Shown in pieces: positions 17,917-26,684 of a stretch of DNA of 64,000 bases. Source of the stretch: Photobacterium sp. CCB-ST2H9 (GTDB lineage Bacteria > Pseudomonadota > Gammaproteobacteria > Enterobacterales > Vibrionaceae); NCBI RefSeq assembly GCF_023151555.2, contig NZ_CP100426.1, positions 806,001 to 870,000 of the forward strand, read 5' to 3'. The notes beneath the pieces were generated by a model, which saw only the letters and a program-made list of their open reading frames with translations, did not search any database and was not told the origin of the DNA. The translations under genes and the position numbers were made by a program. Each line of letters opens with the position of its first letter. Position 1 is the first letter of the stretch.

Positions 17917-18336
17917 GTGAGAAATAGGACTCAAAACACTAAAACTAAGTCTATCGCTATCAGTTGTCAGTTGTCAGTTGTCAGTTGTCAGGATATCCAA
18001 AAGTCTATCGCCTTCTATCGGGACATCCTCAGCTTTTCCGCCAACACAGATTTGGGCAGCGCACAGGGCAACCTCAAACTCAATATTGGTCACGGGACTT
18101 GCCTGGAACTTTTTCCTTTCGAGAATTATCAGTCTGAAAATCAGGGGACAATCGCACATTTTTCGATAGAAGCGCAATCATTAAAAAATTCCATCTGTTT
18201 TTTACAGTCCAAAGAGGTAAAGATATTGAGAGGTCGAGTTTAAGTAAAACATAATAATGGTACAACAATCAGAAAAGTTCTTTTTATCTCAGGTTCTGAT
18301 GGCGAAGGAATTGAACTGATTGAAAGATTCATCTAA
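17917..18336 (+). pseudogene. VOC/glyoxalase-family gene with in-frame stop
   Basis: The frame from a GTG at 17917 gives DIQKSIAFYRDILSF and LELFPFENYQ, characteristic of the vicinal oxygen chelate fold. It stops at TAA 18241-18243, yet the same frame continues without a further stop to 18336, ending with FISGSDGEGIELIERFI, the normal end of such proteins. The first strand of the domain appears replaced by four copies of a 7-base repeat. It is most likely an inactivated gene; stop-codon readthrough cannot be excluded. Confidence 0.7.
17961..17988 (+). repeat. Four tandem copies of CAGTTGT
   Basis: Four exact 7-base copies at the 5' end of the broken VOC gene. The unit length is not a multiple of three, so loss or gain of one copy shifts the frame. 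Confidence 0.9.
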
Positions 18337-18402
18337 ATTCAATTCAACTGCTTATTAAATGATGAGCGCAATCAAAAGCAATTTCAGCCCAGAGGGAAGA
18401 CC

Positions 18403-18747
18403 ATGAGATATATAATTCTGCTTTTGATGCTGTCATTGCCAACTTTCAGCGACTCGGCATCCGAATCTGACCATAAAGAAATCCTGTTAGAAAATGACCG
18501 TGTACAGGTTGTACGTCTGACCTACCCGCCCGCGACTGAATCCGGCATGCATACACACCGCTATCCAAACCGGACCGTCTACGTCCTGAAAGGTGGCTTG
18601 CTTGAACTCAGCTCATCCGGTTCAGCAAAACCAGCCAAAACACTACAAATTAAAGAAGGTATGACCTTATTTGCTCAGGCTGAAACGCATAATGTGAAAA
18701 ATGTGGGTTCAACTGAAATTGTGCTTCTTGAAACAGAGTTAAAATAA
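18403..18747 (+). CDS. Exported single-domain cupin
   Basis: A 114-residue protein with a signal peptide (MRYIILLLMLSLPTFSDSA) and one cupin barrel. The first metal-binding motif is GMHTHRYPNRTVYVLKGG and the second is FAQAETHNVKNVG. AGGGAAG precedes the ATG. Small periplasmic cupins often bind a metal and a small ligand; no specific function can be assigned. It is a lone gene after the broken VOC gene. Confidence 0.8.
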   Translation: MRYIILLLMLSLPTFSDSASESDHKEILLENDRVQVVRLTYPPATESGMHTHRYPNRTVYVLKGGLLELSSSGSAKPAKTLQIKEGMTLFAQAETHNVKNVGSTEIVLLETELK

Positions 18748-18968
18748 TTTATCTCCTTTCAGAAGAAGAACACTTGAAAAACTTCGAACAATTTTTACAC
18801 CTGAAATAAAGAGCACCCGTATCAAGAAAGCAGCAACGCAATTGTTGCTGGTTTCTCATCGCATTCAAATTTATGCATTGTTCTGCAAATGCAGCCATTC
18901 ATTAAAGCATCAGATTTTTCTGTCGCCTATTCAACTACATCAGAAAGCCAAATGCATTTGAACAATCA

Positions 18969-19805
18969 ATGAACACTTCCATTTTCGTCTTCATCACACT
19001 CATCCCTCTCGGTATCATCGCTTACGTATGGATAAAGACCACCACATATCTCAGAACTGAACATATAAAAAAATATCGTTTCCCGCCGCCACTCAAAGCA
19101 AAGGTAAAAGCCTGTTACCCGCACCTTTCAGATGACGAAATAGAGCTCGTATTTGAAGCACTTCGAGATTATTTTCTGATTTGTTCTCAAACACCCCTGA
19201 AAGCGATTTCTATGCCTTCTAAAATTGTCGATGTTGCCTGGCATGAGTTCATTTTAGCAACCAAAACCTACCACCACTTTTGCCAGAAATCTTTTGGCCG
19301 TTACTTCCACCACTCGCCCGACTGGGAAAGCAATACAACAGCCTCCCGAAGATTAAGAAATGAACAAAGCTGGCGATTCATTTGTCTCCACGAGCAAATC
19401 AGCCCTGGATATCCACGGGAAATGCCACTGCTGTTTTCAATTGATGAACAACTGAACATAGAAGATGGGTTTTGTTATCACCACAGCCCAAGGAAAAGAT
19501 CCATCCATGTCAACACCATTGACTCTGCCAATGAGGACGGGTGGTTTCTCTATTGTAAAACGCCCCTCTGCTCCGAGGATGACGGCGATGGGTCAGAAGG
19601 CGACGATGATGACGATAACTACGATGATTGCAATGACAGCAGTAGTCACAACGATACAGACAACGACTATCGCAATGGGTCTGATACCAATGACAATTAT
19701 CATTACACCAGTGGATTTGACAGTGACAGCAGCAGCCAAAGCTGCAGCGGTGGTGGTGGTGGTGGCTGTAGTAGTTGTAGCAGCTGTAGTTCGGGTGGGG
19801 ATTGA
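18969..19805 (+). CDS. DUF1399-like membrane protein with Asp/Ser/Gly/Cys-rich tail
   Basis: A 278-residue protein. An N-terminal transmembrane helix (about 4-24) is followed by a domain with VDVAWHEFILATKTYHHFC and FGRYFHHSPDWE, which resembles the glycine-rich-domain/DUF1399 family. From residue about 200 the sequence becomes very acidic (runs of Asp and Asn) and then Ser-Gly-Cys rich, ending with a six-Gly run and CSSCSSCSSGG. Such tails may bind metal ions. The function is unknown. Confidence 0.65.
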   Translation: MNTSIFVFITLIPLGIIAYVWIKTTTYLRTEHIKKYRFPPPLKAKVKACYPHLSDDEIELVFEALRDYFLICSQTPLKAISMPSKIVDVAWHEFILATKTYHHFCQKSFGRYFHHSPDWESNTTASRRLRNEQSWRFICLHEQISPGYPREMPLLFSIDEQLNIEDGFCYHHSPRKRSIHVNTIDSANEDGWFLYCKTPLCSEDDGDGSEGDDDDDNYDDCNDSSSHNDTDNDYRNGSDTNDNYHYTSGFDSDSSSQSCSGGGGGGCSSCSSCSSGGD

Positions 19806-19900
19806 ATGTTCAGCTGACAATTGTTATCGATCTTGACACATCAGAAAACAAAGTGATTTGCAATCACCACCGCCATAGATGGTGGTTGAAAGATAACAAC

Positions 19901-19933
19901 AAAAACGGCAGCCAATCGCTGCCGTTTTTCTTT
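19901..19933. terminator. Bidirectional intrinsic terminator
   Basis: Arms AAAAACGGCAGC and GCTGCCGTTTTT with a 5-base loop, so each strand has a T-run after the stem. It separates the convergent DUF1399-like and TelA genes. Confidence 0.92.
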
Positions 19934-19953
19934 ATTTGATTTCACTATTGCAC

Positions 19954-21039
19954 TCAGTTTTCCAACGTCTGCTGCAACGCCAGTTTCAGTTCCTGCTCCG
20001 CCTTTGCAATCACTTTTTCGGCTTGTTCACGTTGCTGACGACCTTCTTTCACTCGAGACAAGGTATTGTTCAGTGTTTCAATCGTCAGTTGGTTCACGGC
20101 CTGCAAAGATTCAAGATCCAGAATGCCACGCTGGTAGTTCTCTGCAATCTGCTCTTCCAGTATTTTCAGACCCTCAGCATTTTTCACGTACTGTTTATTG
20201 GTGTAATCCTTCACAGCACGGGTCACTTTCAGGGCTTTTTCTTTCTCATAATTCGAAATCGCGATCAGGAACTGACGTTTCCACAGTGGGAAGGTGTTAT
20301 GGACGATATCCTGGATATCTTCCATCAGCATTTTATTCCCTTCCTGCGACAAACGAATCTGCGGTGCGGTTTGGACAGCAGCCATCCGGGTCAGCGCCAG
20401 ATTGTGTACGCGCTTTTCCAAACGGGCGACAGCCTGACTGGCATCCCGGTACTTCTGAGCTGCCAGTGCATCTCCTGACTGCTCTGAAGCAGTCAGGAGT
20501 TCAGGCAATACGTCAGTTTTTAACTGATCCAGCTTGTATTGTCCGGCAGCAATGTATTGCTCCAGCCCTTTCAGCAAATCCAGATTATTATCATAGAGCC
20601 CATCGAGCTGACTGATATCATGCGCCAGTTTCACTTCCTGCGCTTCCAGTTGCTGAGACAACTGCTCCAACTGTTGCTTCACAGAATCAAAACTTCGGGA
20701 AAACTTCTTAAATGAATCAAAAAGCTCTCCAATCAGCGGTAAATTCGCCAAAAAGCTGTTGCCTTTCAGCTGATCAAACGCTGCACTGTCCATCGATTCC
20801 ACCATGGACTGCAGAATTTCACCCGCATCGCCCGTATCCCGGACACGAATCTGTTCCAGCACGTGATCAGAAAACGCGGTGATCTTTTCCAGTGCTTCCT
20901 TACCAAAAGTAATGGTCGCCACCGAATCAAACGGATCAAACCGCTCTGCTAACGCCACAATGTCCGGTGTCAGTTCAGCTGGTCCATTTTCCTGCAATTG
21001 TTCCGTCGTTTGCTTCACTGGCTCCACAAGATGACTCAT
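19954..21039 (-). CDS. telA: TelA-family (toxic anion resistance) protein
   Basis: About 361 residues from the ATG at 21039, which follows GGAGGAAGG and overlaps the stop of the upstream gene by four bases (ATGA). The protein is largely helical and coiled coil. Family landmarks are FDSFKKFSRSFDSVKQQL, LPLIGELF and LWKRQFLIAISNYEKEKAL. TelA proteins are linked to tellurite resistance and to Ter-type stress systems, but a biochemical activity is not settled. It is the last gene of the flotillin-AAA-PLD operon and ends at a strong terminator. Confidence 0.88.
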   Translation of the reverse strand: MSHLVEPVKQTTEQLQENGPAELTPDIVALAERFDPFDSVATITFGKEALEKITAFSDHVLEQIRVRDTGDAGEILQSMVESMDSAAFDQLKGNSFLANLPLIGELFDSFKKFSRSFDSVKQQLEQLSQQLEAQEVKLAHDISQLDGLYDNNLDLLKGLEQYIAAGQYKLDQLKTDVLPELLTASEQSGDALAAQKYRDASQAVARLEKRVHNLALTRMAAVQTAPQIRLSQEGNKMLMEDIQDIVHNTFPLWKRQFLIAISNYEKEKALKVTRAVKDYTNKQYVKNAEGLKILEEQIAENYQRGILDLESLQAVNQLTIETLNNTLSRVKEGRQQREQAEKVIAKAEQELKLALQQTLEN

Positions 21040-21755
21040 GCCCTTCCTCCTTGGGTTGGCTGATGAGAGGGGAAACGCTGCCACAGTTGATCAAACTGTT
21101 CCTCAAATGCCGTTAAAAAGCGGCGATCGTCGGTCAGCGTGATATCTTCCTGATTATATCTGGACGCGCTTCGTGTCCAGTTGAAGCTTCCGTTAATCAG
21201 GCGCATCCCATCAAACACAGCAAATTTATGATGCATATGATACGCCGTCGTATCAATTTTGACCGGAACGCCTTTACGGGCAAGATAATCAATATCACTG
21301 CCGGCGTCATTGACCTTGTCGTTATCCGTGATGATCCGCACCTTTACCCCACGATCATGAGCAGCGAGAATATGTTTGGTCAGTTCATCATCGGCAATAG
21401 TGAATACACAAATATCCACTTTGCTTCTGACTTGTCTGAGCTGCTCAATAATGCCGGCAGCACAGGCACGTCCGGGAGAAAACCAGCTGGTTGCCACCTC
21501 TGCAATCGCCGAATTTCGAGTGTTATCAAGCACTTTTACAACACGTTCAAGCCAGCGGAGGACAGAAAGGGACGAAGTCCCTTCCTGAATGGCTTGCTGG
21601 GCCAGTTTAAAGCTCTGATTCCGAAGGTAAGCGCGATCGTCATCCGACAGACCGGCTTCCATCAGAGAAACCTGCAACTCACGACGTTCGTTGTCGTCTA
21701 AACGACCATCCTGTAATGAGTCACTTAACCAGTCGAGCCATTGTTGCTGATTCAT
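21036..21755 (-). CDS. Phospholipase D-like (HKD) protein
   Basis: 239 residues. The N-terminal 75 are helical and contain an acidic DGRLDDNERRELQ, similar to TerB-like beginnings. The PLD domain (about 85-235) has DICVFTIADDELTKHI and a single catalytic motif MHHKFAVFDGMRLINGSFNWT. One motif implies a homodimeric active site, as in the Nuc endonuclease. The signal-less sequence points to the cytoplasm, so a nucleic-acid substrate is as likely as a lipid one. It overlaps both neighbours by four bases, indicating translational coupling with the giant ATPase and TelA. Confidence 0.85.
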   Translation of the reverse strand: MNQQQWLDWLSDSLQDGRLDDNERRELQVSLMEAGLSDDDRAYLRNQSFKLAQQAIQEGTSSLSVLRWLERVVKVLDNTRNSAIAEVATSWFSPGRACAAGIIEQLRQVRSKVDICVFTIADDELTKHILAAHDRGVKVRIITDNDKVNDAGSDIDYLARKGVPVKIDTTAYHMHHKFAVFDGMRLINGSFNWTRSASRYNQEDITLTDDRRFLTAFEEQFDQLWQRFPSHQPTQGGRA

Positions 21756-24700
21756 TCCAGATCCTCCAGCCTGACCGGCTGAGCAAAACGCGCGATATGC
21801 TGATTCAGCATCGCCAGTTGCTGAACAACCTGACCGGCGCGGTCACTGTCATCACCCATCATTTGTTTCCGCTGATAGGTCTGCTTGATTTCATCCCAGC
21901 GAGCCATTTGTGCATCGGTCATATTGCCGCGCAACTCAGCCAGTTTCAGCAGGTTTTCTTCAGTCCCGTTTGCCAGCGTCTGTGCTTCACCCTGGTAGTG
22001 ATCCTGCAGCAGGGTATTGAGCTCTTCATCCGTCATCACAGAAGAAACTTTCTCAGCCAGTTTATTCATGTTCCGGTAAGAACCCTGCAGTTTAAACGAA
22101 GGTTCGACACGGTACTGATCCGCAGTCGCCGCTGAAAGAATGTACTGCTGATTCACTTTCAGTACCGTCTGCTGAACCTGCATCAGTTTCTGCAGGGTTG
22201 CGACAATTTCGTTGGCTTCCGTGGAAGAATACGAGTGCGACATATCACTGAGCGCAACACCGTCACCCTGTGCCATCTTCACGAAACGATACAGATCATT
22301 CAGATCGCGGGTCGCGAGAGGTGCCAGGACCGGGTTAGATGTAAGTGAGTTCTCAATGAAGCTGAGTTCGAAGGCAGACTGCTGATCCGACAGCATATCA
22401 CCCAGGTTGTAGATATCTGCACGGTTTGCCAGCATATCCGGAATCCGGAATGCTTCACCGGTTTCGGTATACGGGTTCCCTGCCATCACAACCGCGAACT
22501 TCTTACCGCGCATGTCGTAGGTTTTCGTCTTACCCTGCCAGGTCCCTTCAATCCGTCGGGTACCGTCACAAAGTGAGATAAATTTCTGGAGCAGCTCCGG
22601 GTTGGTATGCTGGATATCATCAAGATACAGCAGCACGTTATTCCCCATTTCCAGCGCCAGGTTAATTTTCTCAATCTCACGGGCCGAGTTCTGATCCGGA
22701 GCGTCCGCCGGATCCAGCGACGTCACCTGATGGCCGATCGACGGGCCATTGATCTTCATGAAGACCAGACCCAGTTTATGGGCCACGTATTCAATCAGCG
22801 TCGTCTTACCGTAACCCGGTGGTGAAATCAGCAGCAGCATCCCCATCAGGTCAGTCCGCTTCTTATCACCCACGGTGCCCATTTGCTTGGCAAAGTTATC
22901 ACCAATCAGATGCAGATAGCTGTCGCTGATGAGTTTGTTCCGGACAAAAGATGTCAGCGGGCGCGGTTTGAATTCGCTCAGTCTGAACTGTTCTTTCGCC
23001 TGATTGAGCAAATGCGTCCGCTGGCTGAGATAGGCCTCAAACTGCGGCACAATCACACGACGGTGGTGCTCACAACGCTGAATGAAATCGTCCAGAACCA
23101 GTGTCAGCTTACCGCTTTCCAGGTTGTCATGTTCGCCCAGCAGAGCGCTAACTGAGCAAGCCAGTGAGAAATCCACACTGTTCAGCAGACGGCTTGAGTG
23201 GGTTTTACAGACCGCGATCGCTGCTGCTTCCACCACAAAGGCCTGACCATACTGCTTCTGTAGCGTATATGGACCCAGCCACTGCTGATGATCCACAAAA
23301 GCAACGTCCAGCGTATTTTCATCACCTTGCCAGCCCAGACTACGGCGGAACTGCAGATAATCTTCACACAGTTCATAAGCATCCTGGCTGACTTCAATCT
23401 GCACATCCGAACCGGACAGCAGTCGAATCAGGTAATCACTGCTTTCGAGCGCAGCGGGTCCCTGAACAGATTCTGCCAGCAGAACTTTCAGATCATTGAA
23501 TGCGTCGGCGGCATTCAGGTGCTCTTTCAGCATCTGAGCATTTTTGGCCTTCAGCCCCCAGCTTTCGAGTACTGTCTCCGGCTGAGCGATCAGCCACAGT
23601 AAAGCATGCGCACGGGCTGCCTGACTGAAACGCAACAAACCAGCCTGCTCAAACGTCGGCAAAAGCTGCTGCAGAATCAAGGCTGCATCGTGGTCATGAA
23701 TCCCTTTGACATAACCTTCTTTGTACCGAGGGGCTGCAAATCGCTGAACCATTGGCAGCAACTGCTTTTCTCTGCCCGCCTGATACAGGATCTCCAGAGA
23801 CAGCTCAGCCTCTTTGTTCATCGCGCTGTATAGCATCAGGTAAGCCAGATACTCACCACGATAGACGACGTCACTTTCAGAAGACACATCCAGGCGTGCG
23901 ATTTCTTGCAGCTTCAGAAATCCTTCATCCTCAATCGGCTGATAGAAATCCGTCCCGGAAATATGTGTACAAAGCCGCTTGTTATGTTCGACCAGACTTA
24001 AATCCAGTGCCTGCTGATTCACACTGAATTTATGACGACCCAGACGAAGGACTTTCCCGCCATCTTCAAAGATATCCTGATTATCCCGCAGGGCGCGCAG
24101 CGACTGATCCTGCAACGACTTCAGACGGGAATCCAGACTGTCGGCTTTGACGCTGTCACCCAAATCGCGAATGGACTGCGACAACTGGTGCAGCTTCAGC
24201 ACCATGGCATCGGTTGCGAAATAACTGTTCAGCGATTTCACATCGTCAAAACGGGACACCCGTTTTTCAATACTGCCCATAGTGACATTGGCAGCCTGCA
24301 GCAGATTCTGGACCCGACGCTGCTGCGCGGCGATCAGTTGCTGCTTGTGGTTGTCCAGCGTGGACTGAATTTCATCACGTTTGGCGTAAATTTCAGCCAG
24401 GAACTGATCGAAATCGGCAAAACGTGATTCAAGCTTATCCAGCTGCCCCACCAGTTTTGCCAGCTGAGTATCGCATTCATCCGGCGTCGTCGCCTGCTCC
24501 ATCGCACTGCTGACCGATTGACCCAACAGCTTGAACTGTGCACTGAATTCAGCCTGAGCTTCATCACTTTGCAGACTTTGCGATTTGTTCCGCAGTTTGG
24601 CGGACACCGCATTCAGCAGTGAAGAAACTTCCGTTGTCAGATCCAGAATCCGGGTTGACTGCGTCGGATCATCGGTTTCAATGTCCGTGACTTCTTCCGA

Positions 24701-26623
24701 AACCAGCTGTAAATCAGCGCGGAGCGTTTCAACCTGCTTTTGCAACGCCTGAATGTCAGCCGTTTTACTGACTGTCACCAGCGCTTCTTCGATTTCATGA
24801 ATCTGCTGCTTGAACGGCTGGTACGCTTTTTCTTCCTGCAACAGCGACAACAAATGCTGATTGAGCTGCTCACGATGATGCTGCAATTGCTCCAGCATTT
24901 CATCGACACGTTCAGTGTCCATGTAATGCTGCTGACGCAGCGCCATGGTCGCACCGACCTGAGCTTTCACATCAGACAACAGACCTAACAGGACATTCGC
25001 CTGTTCTTTGGGTGCCAGTTTGATTTTCGCAATCAAATCCGTCACCACTTGCTGATGTTCTTCAAGGCTTTCTGATGCAAATTTTTGCATCTGCAGTACT
25101 TTGGCAAACTCATCAATGATTTTGTTTGCCGTATCCATCAGAACATTGATCACCTCACCCATGCCGAGCGCATAGTCATGGTTCAGCCAGTGATAATGAT
25201 CCAGTGTGGTCTGACACTCTTTCAGCAGCACTTCAAATGCCACCTGAGTCACTTCTTCGGATTGCGCCAGCTGGCAAATAGACAGCACAGATGACAATGC
25301 GCGGACCAGCTCAGCGTTACCCAGATTAAACAGTGGACTGGAACCATCAGCAGAAGCATTCTGCGCAGTATAATATTCCGGTGTCGAGAATGGCGTATCC
25401 CAGATGCGCAGCGGGTGAATCGTCGACGCTTCCGCATTTTCTGACGCCTGGAATACCAGCATCCGGCCATCCGGATACAAACTGAAACCATGGCTTTCCA
25501 ATGGCGCAGCAAACTTCTTCTCAATCATGTTGTAGGTAAAGCCAACATAGTGGCCTTCAAGCATATTGAAGAAGAAATAAAGGATGTCTTCACCATTGGG
25601 TGAAGCAATTTTCTGGAAGAACTTCAGATGCTGCCACGGCATGTCAAACTGCTTGCTCTCGCCGTTCGCCAGAACAAAACCATGGGAGTACAGCACACCA
25701 TGATCTTCCGGCAGCGATTTCGCACTGTGACGCAATGCATCCGCGCGCGTGACCGACTGGTTGATCGGGTTATAAATGAAATAACGGGAATGCTTTTCAC
25801 GGTTCGGGCGAATCTTCAGTGCAATCAGATCACCGATAAAGGCGTATTCGATCTGGGCATCGGCCACACTCTGGTGCGGATCCTCCACCACTTCACTGTA
25901 AATCCCCTTGCCGTCATCCGTGTTGTCTTCCACTTTAATGGTCAGATCGCCGCCGATACACTCCACAAAGAGCTTATCGCGAATCGACACATGCGGATGC
26001 GTGCCGGCAACGTGATCATTTCGTGTGGTCGCAATCCATTCGAAATCATGCTGCTGAACGCTTTCCAGTTGCTGATTCCCCAGCGAATCCAGGTATTCAA
26101 CCGAATTTGCGTTCAGCTGGAAACGAAACACCTTCCGGTCTTCCGGCCGCATACCAATCTGGAACGCAATATACAGCATGCTTTCCTGGCGAGAGATCTG
26201 CGTCAGACGCGCATCACCGTAGTAAGTGAAGAGTTCAGTGAATTCGTGGAGAAAACGTGAATCGGTCAGGAAGCTGTTTTCGAGCGGCAGAGGTTCGATA
26301 CGGAAGGTACCGTCCTGTTCATGCAGCTGATATAAGCCAAAGACATCTTGCAGGGACGGGGCTGATTTCAGGCCAAGGTGAACCTGATAACCGAAGAGCA
26401 GTTGCTGATTGACCTGTGCCATATCGATCGGAATCGAGCGGGCTTCGGTCTGAACATTCGCCTTGCCGACCAGCTGGCTTTCACGGCCGCCAAAAATAGC
26501 CTGACGATTTTGATTAAAGGTCTGCGAAAGGGATTTGAGCTGTTTGCCTTGCTGAAATAAACGGGATTTCAGTATTTCGTACGCCCCACCCTCGCTCACC
26601 GCTTGTTGAGTTGTTTCGGACAT
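21752..26623 (-). CDS. Giant AAA+ ATPase (annotated elsewhere as DNA repair ATPase)
   Basis: A 1623-residue protein. The N-terminal third is mostly beta-rich and contains a beta-propeller-like region; residues about 480-900 form long helices and coiled coils. One AAA+ module sits near the C-terminus, with Walker A SPPGYGKTTLIE at about 1263-1274 and Walker B VLLYLDDIQ near 1331, plus an arginine-containing RIPDMLANRADI region. Proteins of this layout are usually labelled DNA repair ATPase without direct evidence. It is encoded between flotillin and PLD genes and shares a four-base overlap with the latter. I infer a large stress-response or membrane-associated remodelling machine. Confidence 0.8.
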   Translation of the reverse strand: MSETTQQAVSEGGAYEILKSRLFQQGKQLKSLSQTFNQNRQAIFGGRESQLVGKANVQTEARSIPIDMAQVNQQLLFGYQVHLGLKSAPSLQDVFGLYQLHEQDGTFRIEPLPLENSFLTDSRFLHEFTELFTYYGDARLTQISRQESMLYIAFQIGMRPEDRKVFRFQLNANSVEYLDSLGNQQLESVQQHDFEWIATTRNDHVAGTHPHVSIRDKLFVECIGGDLTIKVEDNTDDGKGIYSEVVEDPHQSVADAQIEYAFIGDLIALKIRPNREKHSRYFIYNPINQSVTRADALRHSAKSLPEDHGVLYSHGFVLANGESKQFDMPWQHLKFFQKIASPNGEDILYFFFNMLEGHYVGFTYNMIEKKFAAPLESHGFSLYPDGRMLVFQASENAEASTIHPLRIWDTPFSTPEYYTAQNASADGSSPLFNLGNAELVRALSSVLSICQLAQSEEVTQVAFEVLLKECQTTLDHYHWLNHDYALGMGEVINVLMDTANKIIDEFAKVLQMQKFASESLEEHQQVVTDLIAKIKLAPKEQANVLLGLLSDVKAQVGATMALRQQHYMDTERVDEMLEQLQHHREQLNQHLLSLLQEEKAYQPFKQQIHEIEEALVTVSKTADIQALQKQVETLRADLQLVSEEVTDIETDDPTQSTRILDLTTEVSSLLNAVSAKLRNKSQSLQSDEAQAEFSAQFKLLGQSVSSAMEQATTPDECDTQLAKLVGQLDKLESRFADFDQFLAEIYAKRDEIQSTLDNHKQQLIAAQQRRVQNLLQAANVTMGSIEKRVSRFDDVKSLNSYFATDAMVLKLHQLSQSIRDLGDSVKADSLDSRLKSLQDQSLRALRDNQDIFEDGGKVLRLGRHKFSVNQQALDLSLVEHNKRLCTHISGTDFYQPIEDEGFLKLQEIARLDVSSESDVVYRGEYLAYLMLYSAMNKEAELSLEILYQAGREKQLLPMVQRFAAPRYKEGYVKGIHDHDAALILQQLLPTFEQAGLLRFSQAARAHALLWLIAQPETVLESWGLKAKNAQMLKEHLNAADAFNDLKVLLAESVQGPAALESSDYLIRLLSGSDVQIEVSQDAYELCEDYLQFRRSLGWQGDENTLDVAFVDHQQWLGPYTLQKQYGQAFVVEAAAIAVCKTHSSRLLNSVDFSLACSVSALLGEHDNLESGKLTLVLDDFIQRCEHHRRVIVPQFEAYLSQRTHLLNQAKEQFRLSEFKPRPLTSFVRNKLISDSYLHLIGDNFAKQMGTVGDKKRTDLMGMLLLISPPGYGKTTLIEYVAHKLGLVFMKINGPSIGHQVTSLDPADAPDQNSAREIEKINLALEMGNNVLLYLDDIQHTNPELLQKFISLCDGTRRIEGTWQGKTKTYDMRGKKFAVVMAGNPYTETGEAFRIPDMLANRADIYNLGDMLSDQQSAFELSFIENSLTSNPVLAPLATRDLNDLYRFVKMAQGDGVALSDMSHSYSSTEANEIVATLQKLMQVQQTVLKVNQQYILSAATADQYRVEPSFKLQGSYRNMNKLAEKVSSVMTDEELNTLLQDHYQGEAQTLANGTEENLLKLAELRGNMTDAQMARWDEIKQTYQRKQMMGDDSDRAGQVVQQLAMLNQHIARFAQPVRLEDLE

Positions 26624-26638
26624 GCATTTACCTAATCA

Positions 26639-26662
26639 ATCCCGCCTCGAACGAGGCGGGAT
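26639..26662. repeat. Near-perfect palindrome before the giant ATPase gene
   Basis: Arms ATCCCGCCTCG and CGAGGCGGGAT around AA. It lies between the flotillin stop and the ATPase ribosome binding site. Without a T-run it probably acts as an mRNA processing or stability hairpin inside the operon, separating the levels of flotillin and ATPase. Confidence 0.7.
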
Positions 26663-26684
26663 CGCGTGGGATGAAAGACGTGGA

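Noticed and set aside
19465-19836. Alternative frames over the Asp/Ser/Gly repeat tail, giving Ala/Val/Thr-rich products
   Set aside because: Shadows caused by the codon repeats of the DUF1399-like gene.
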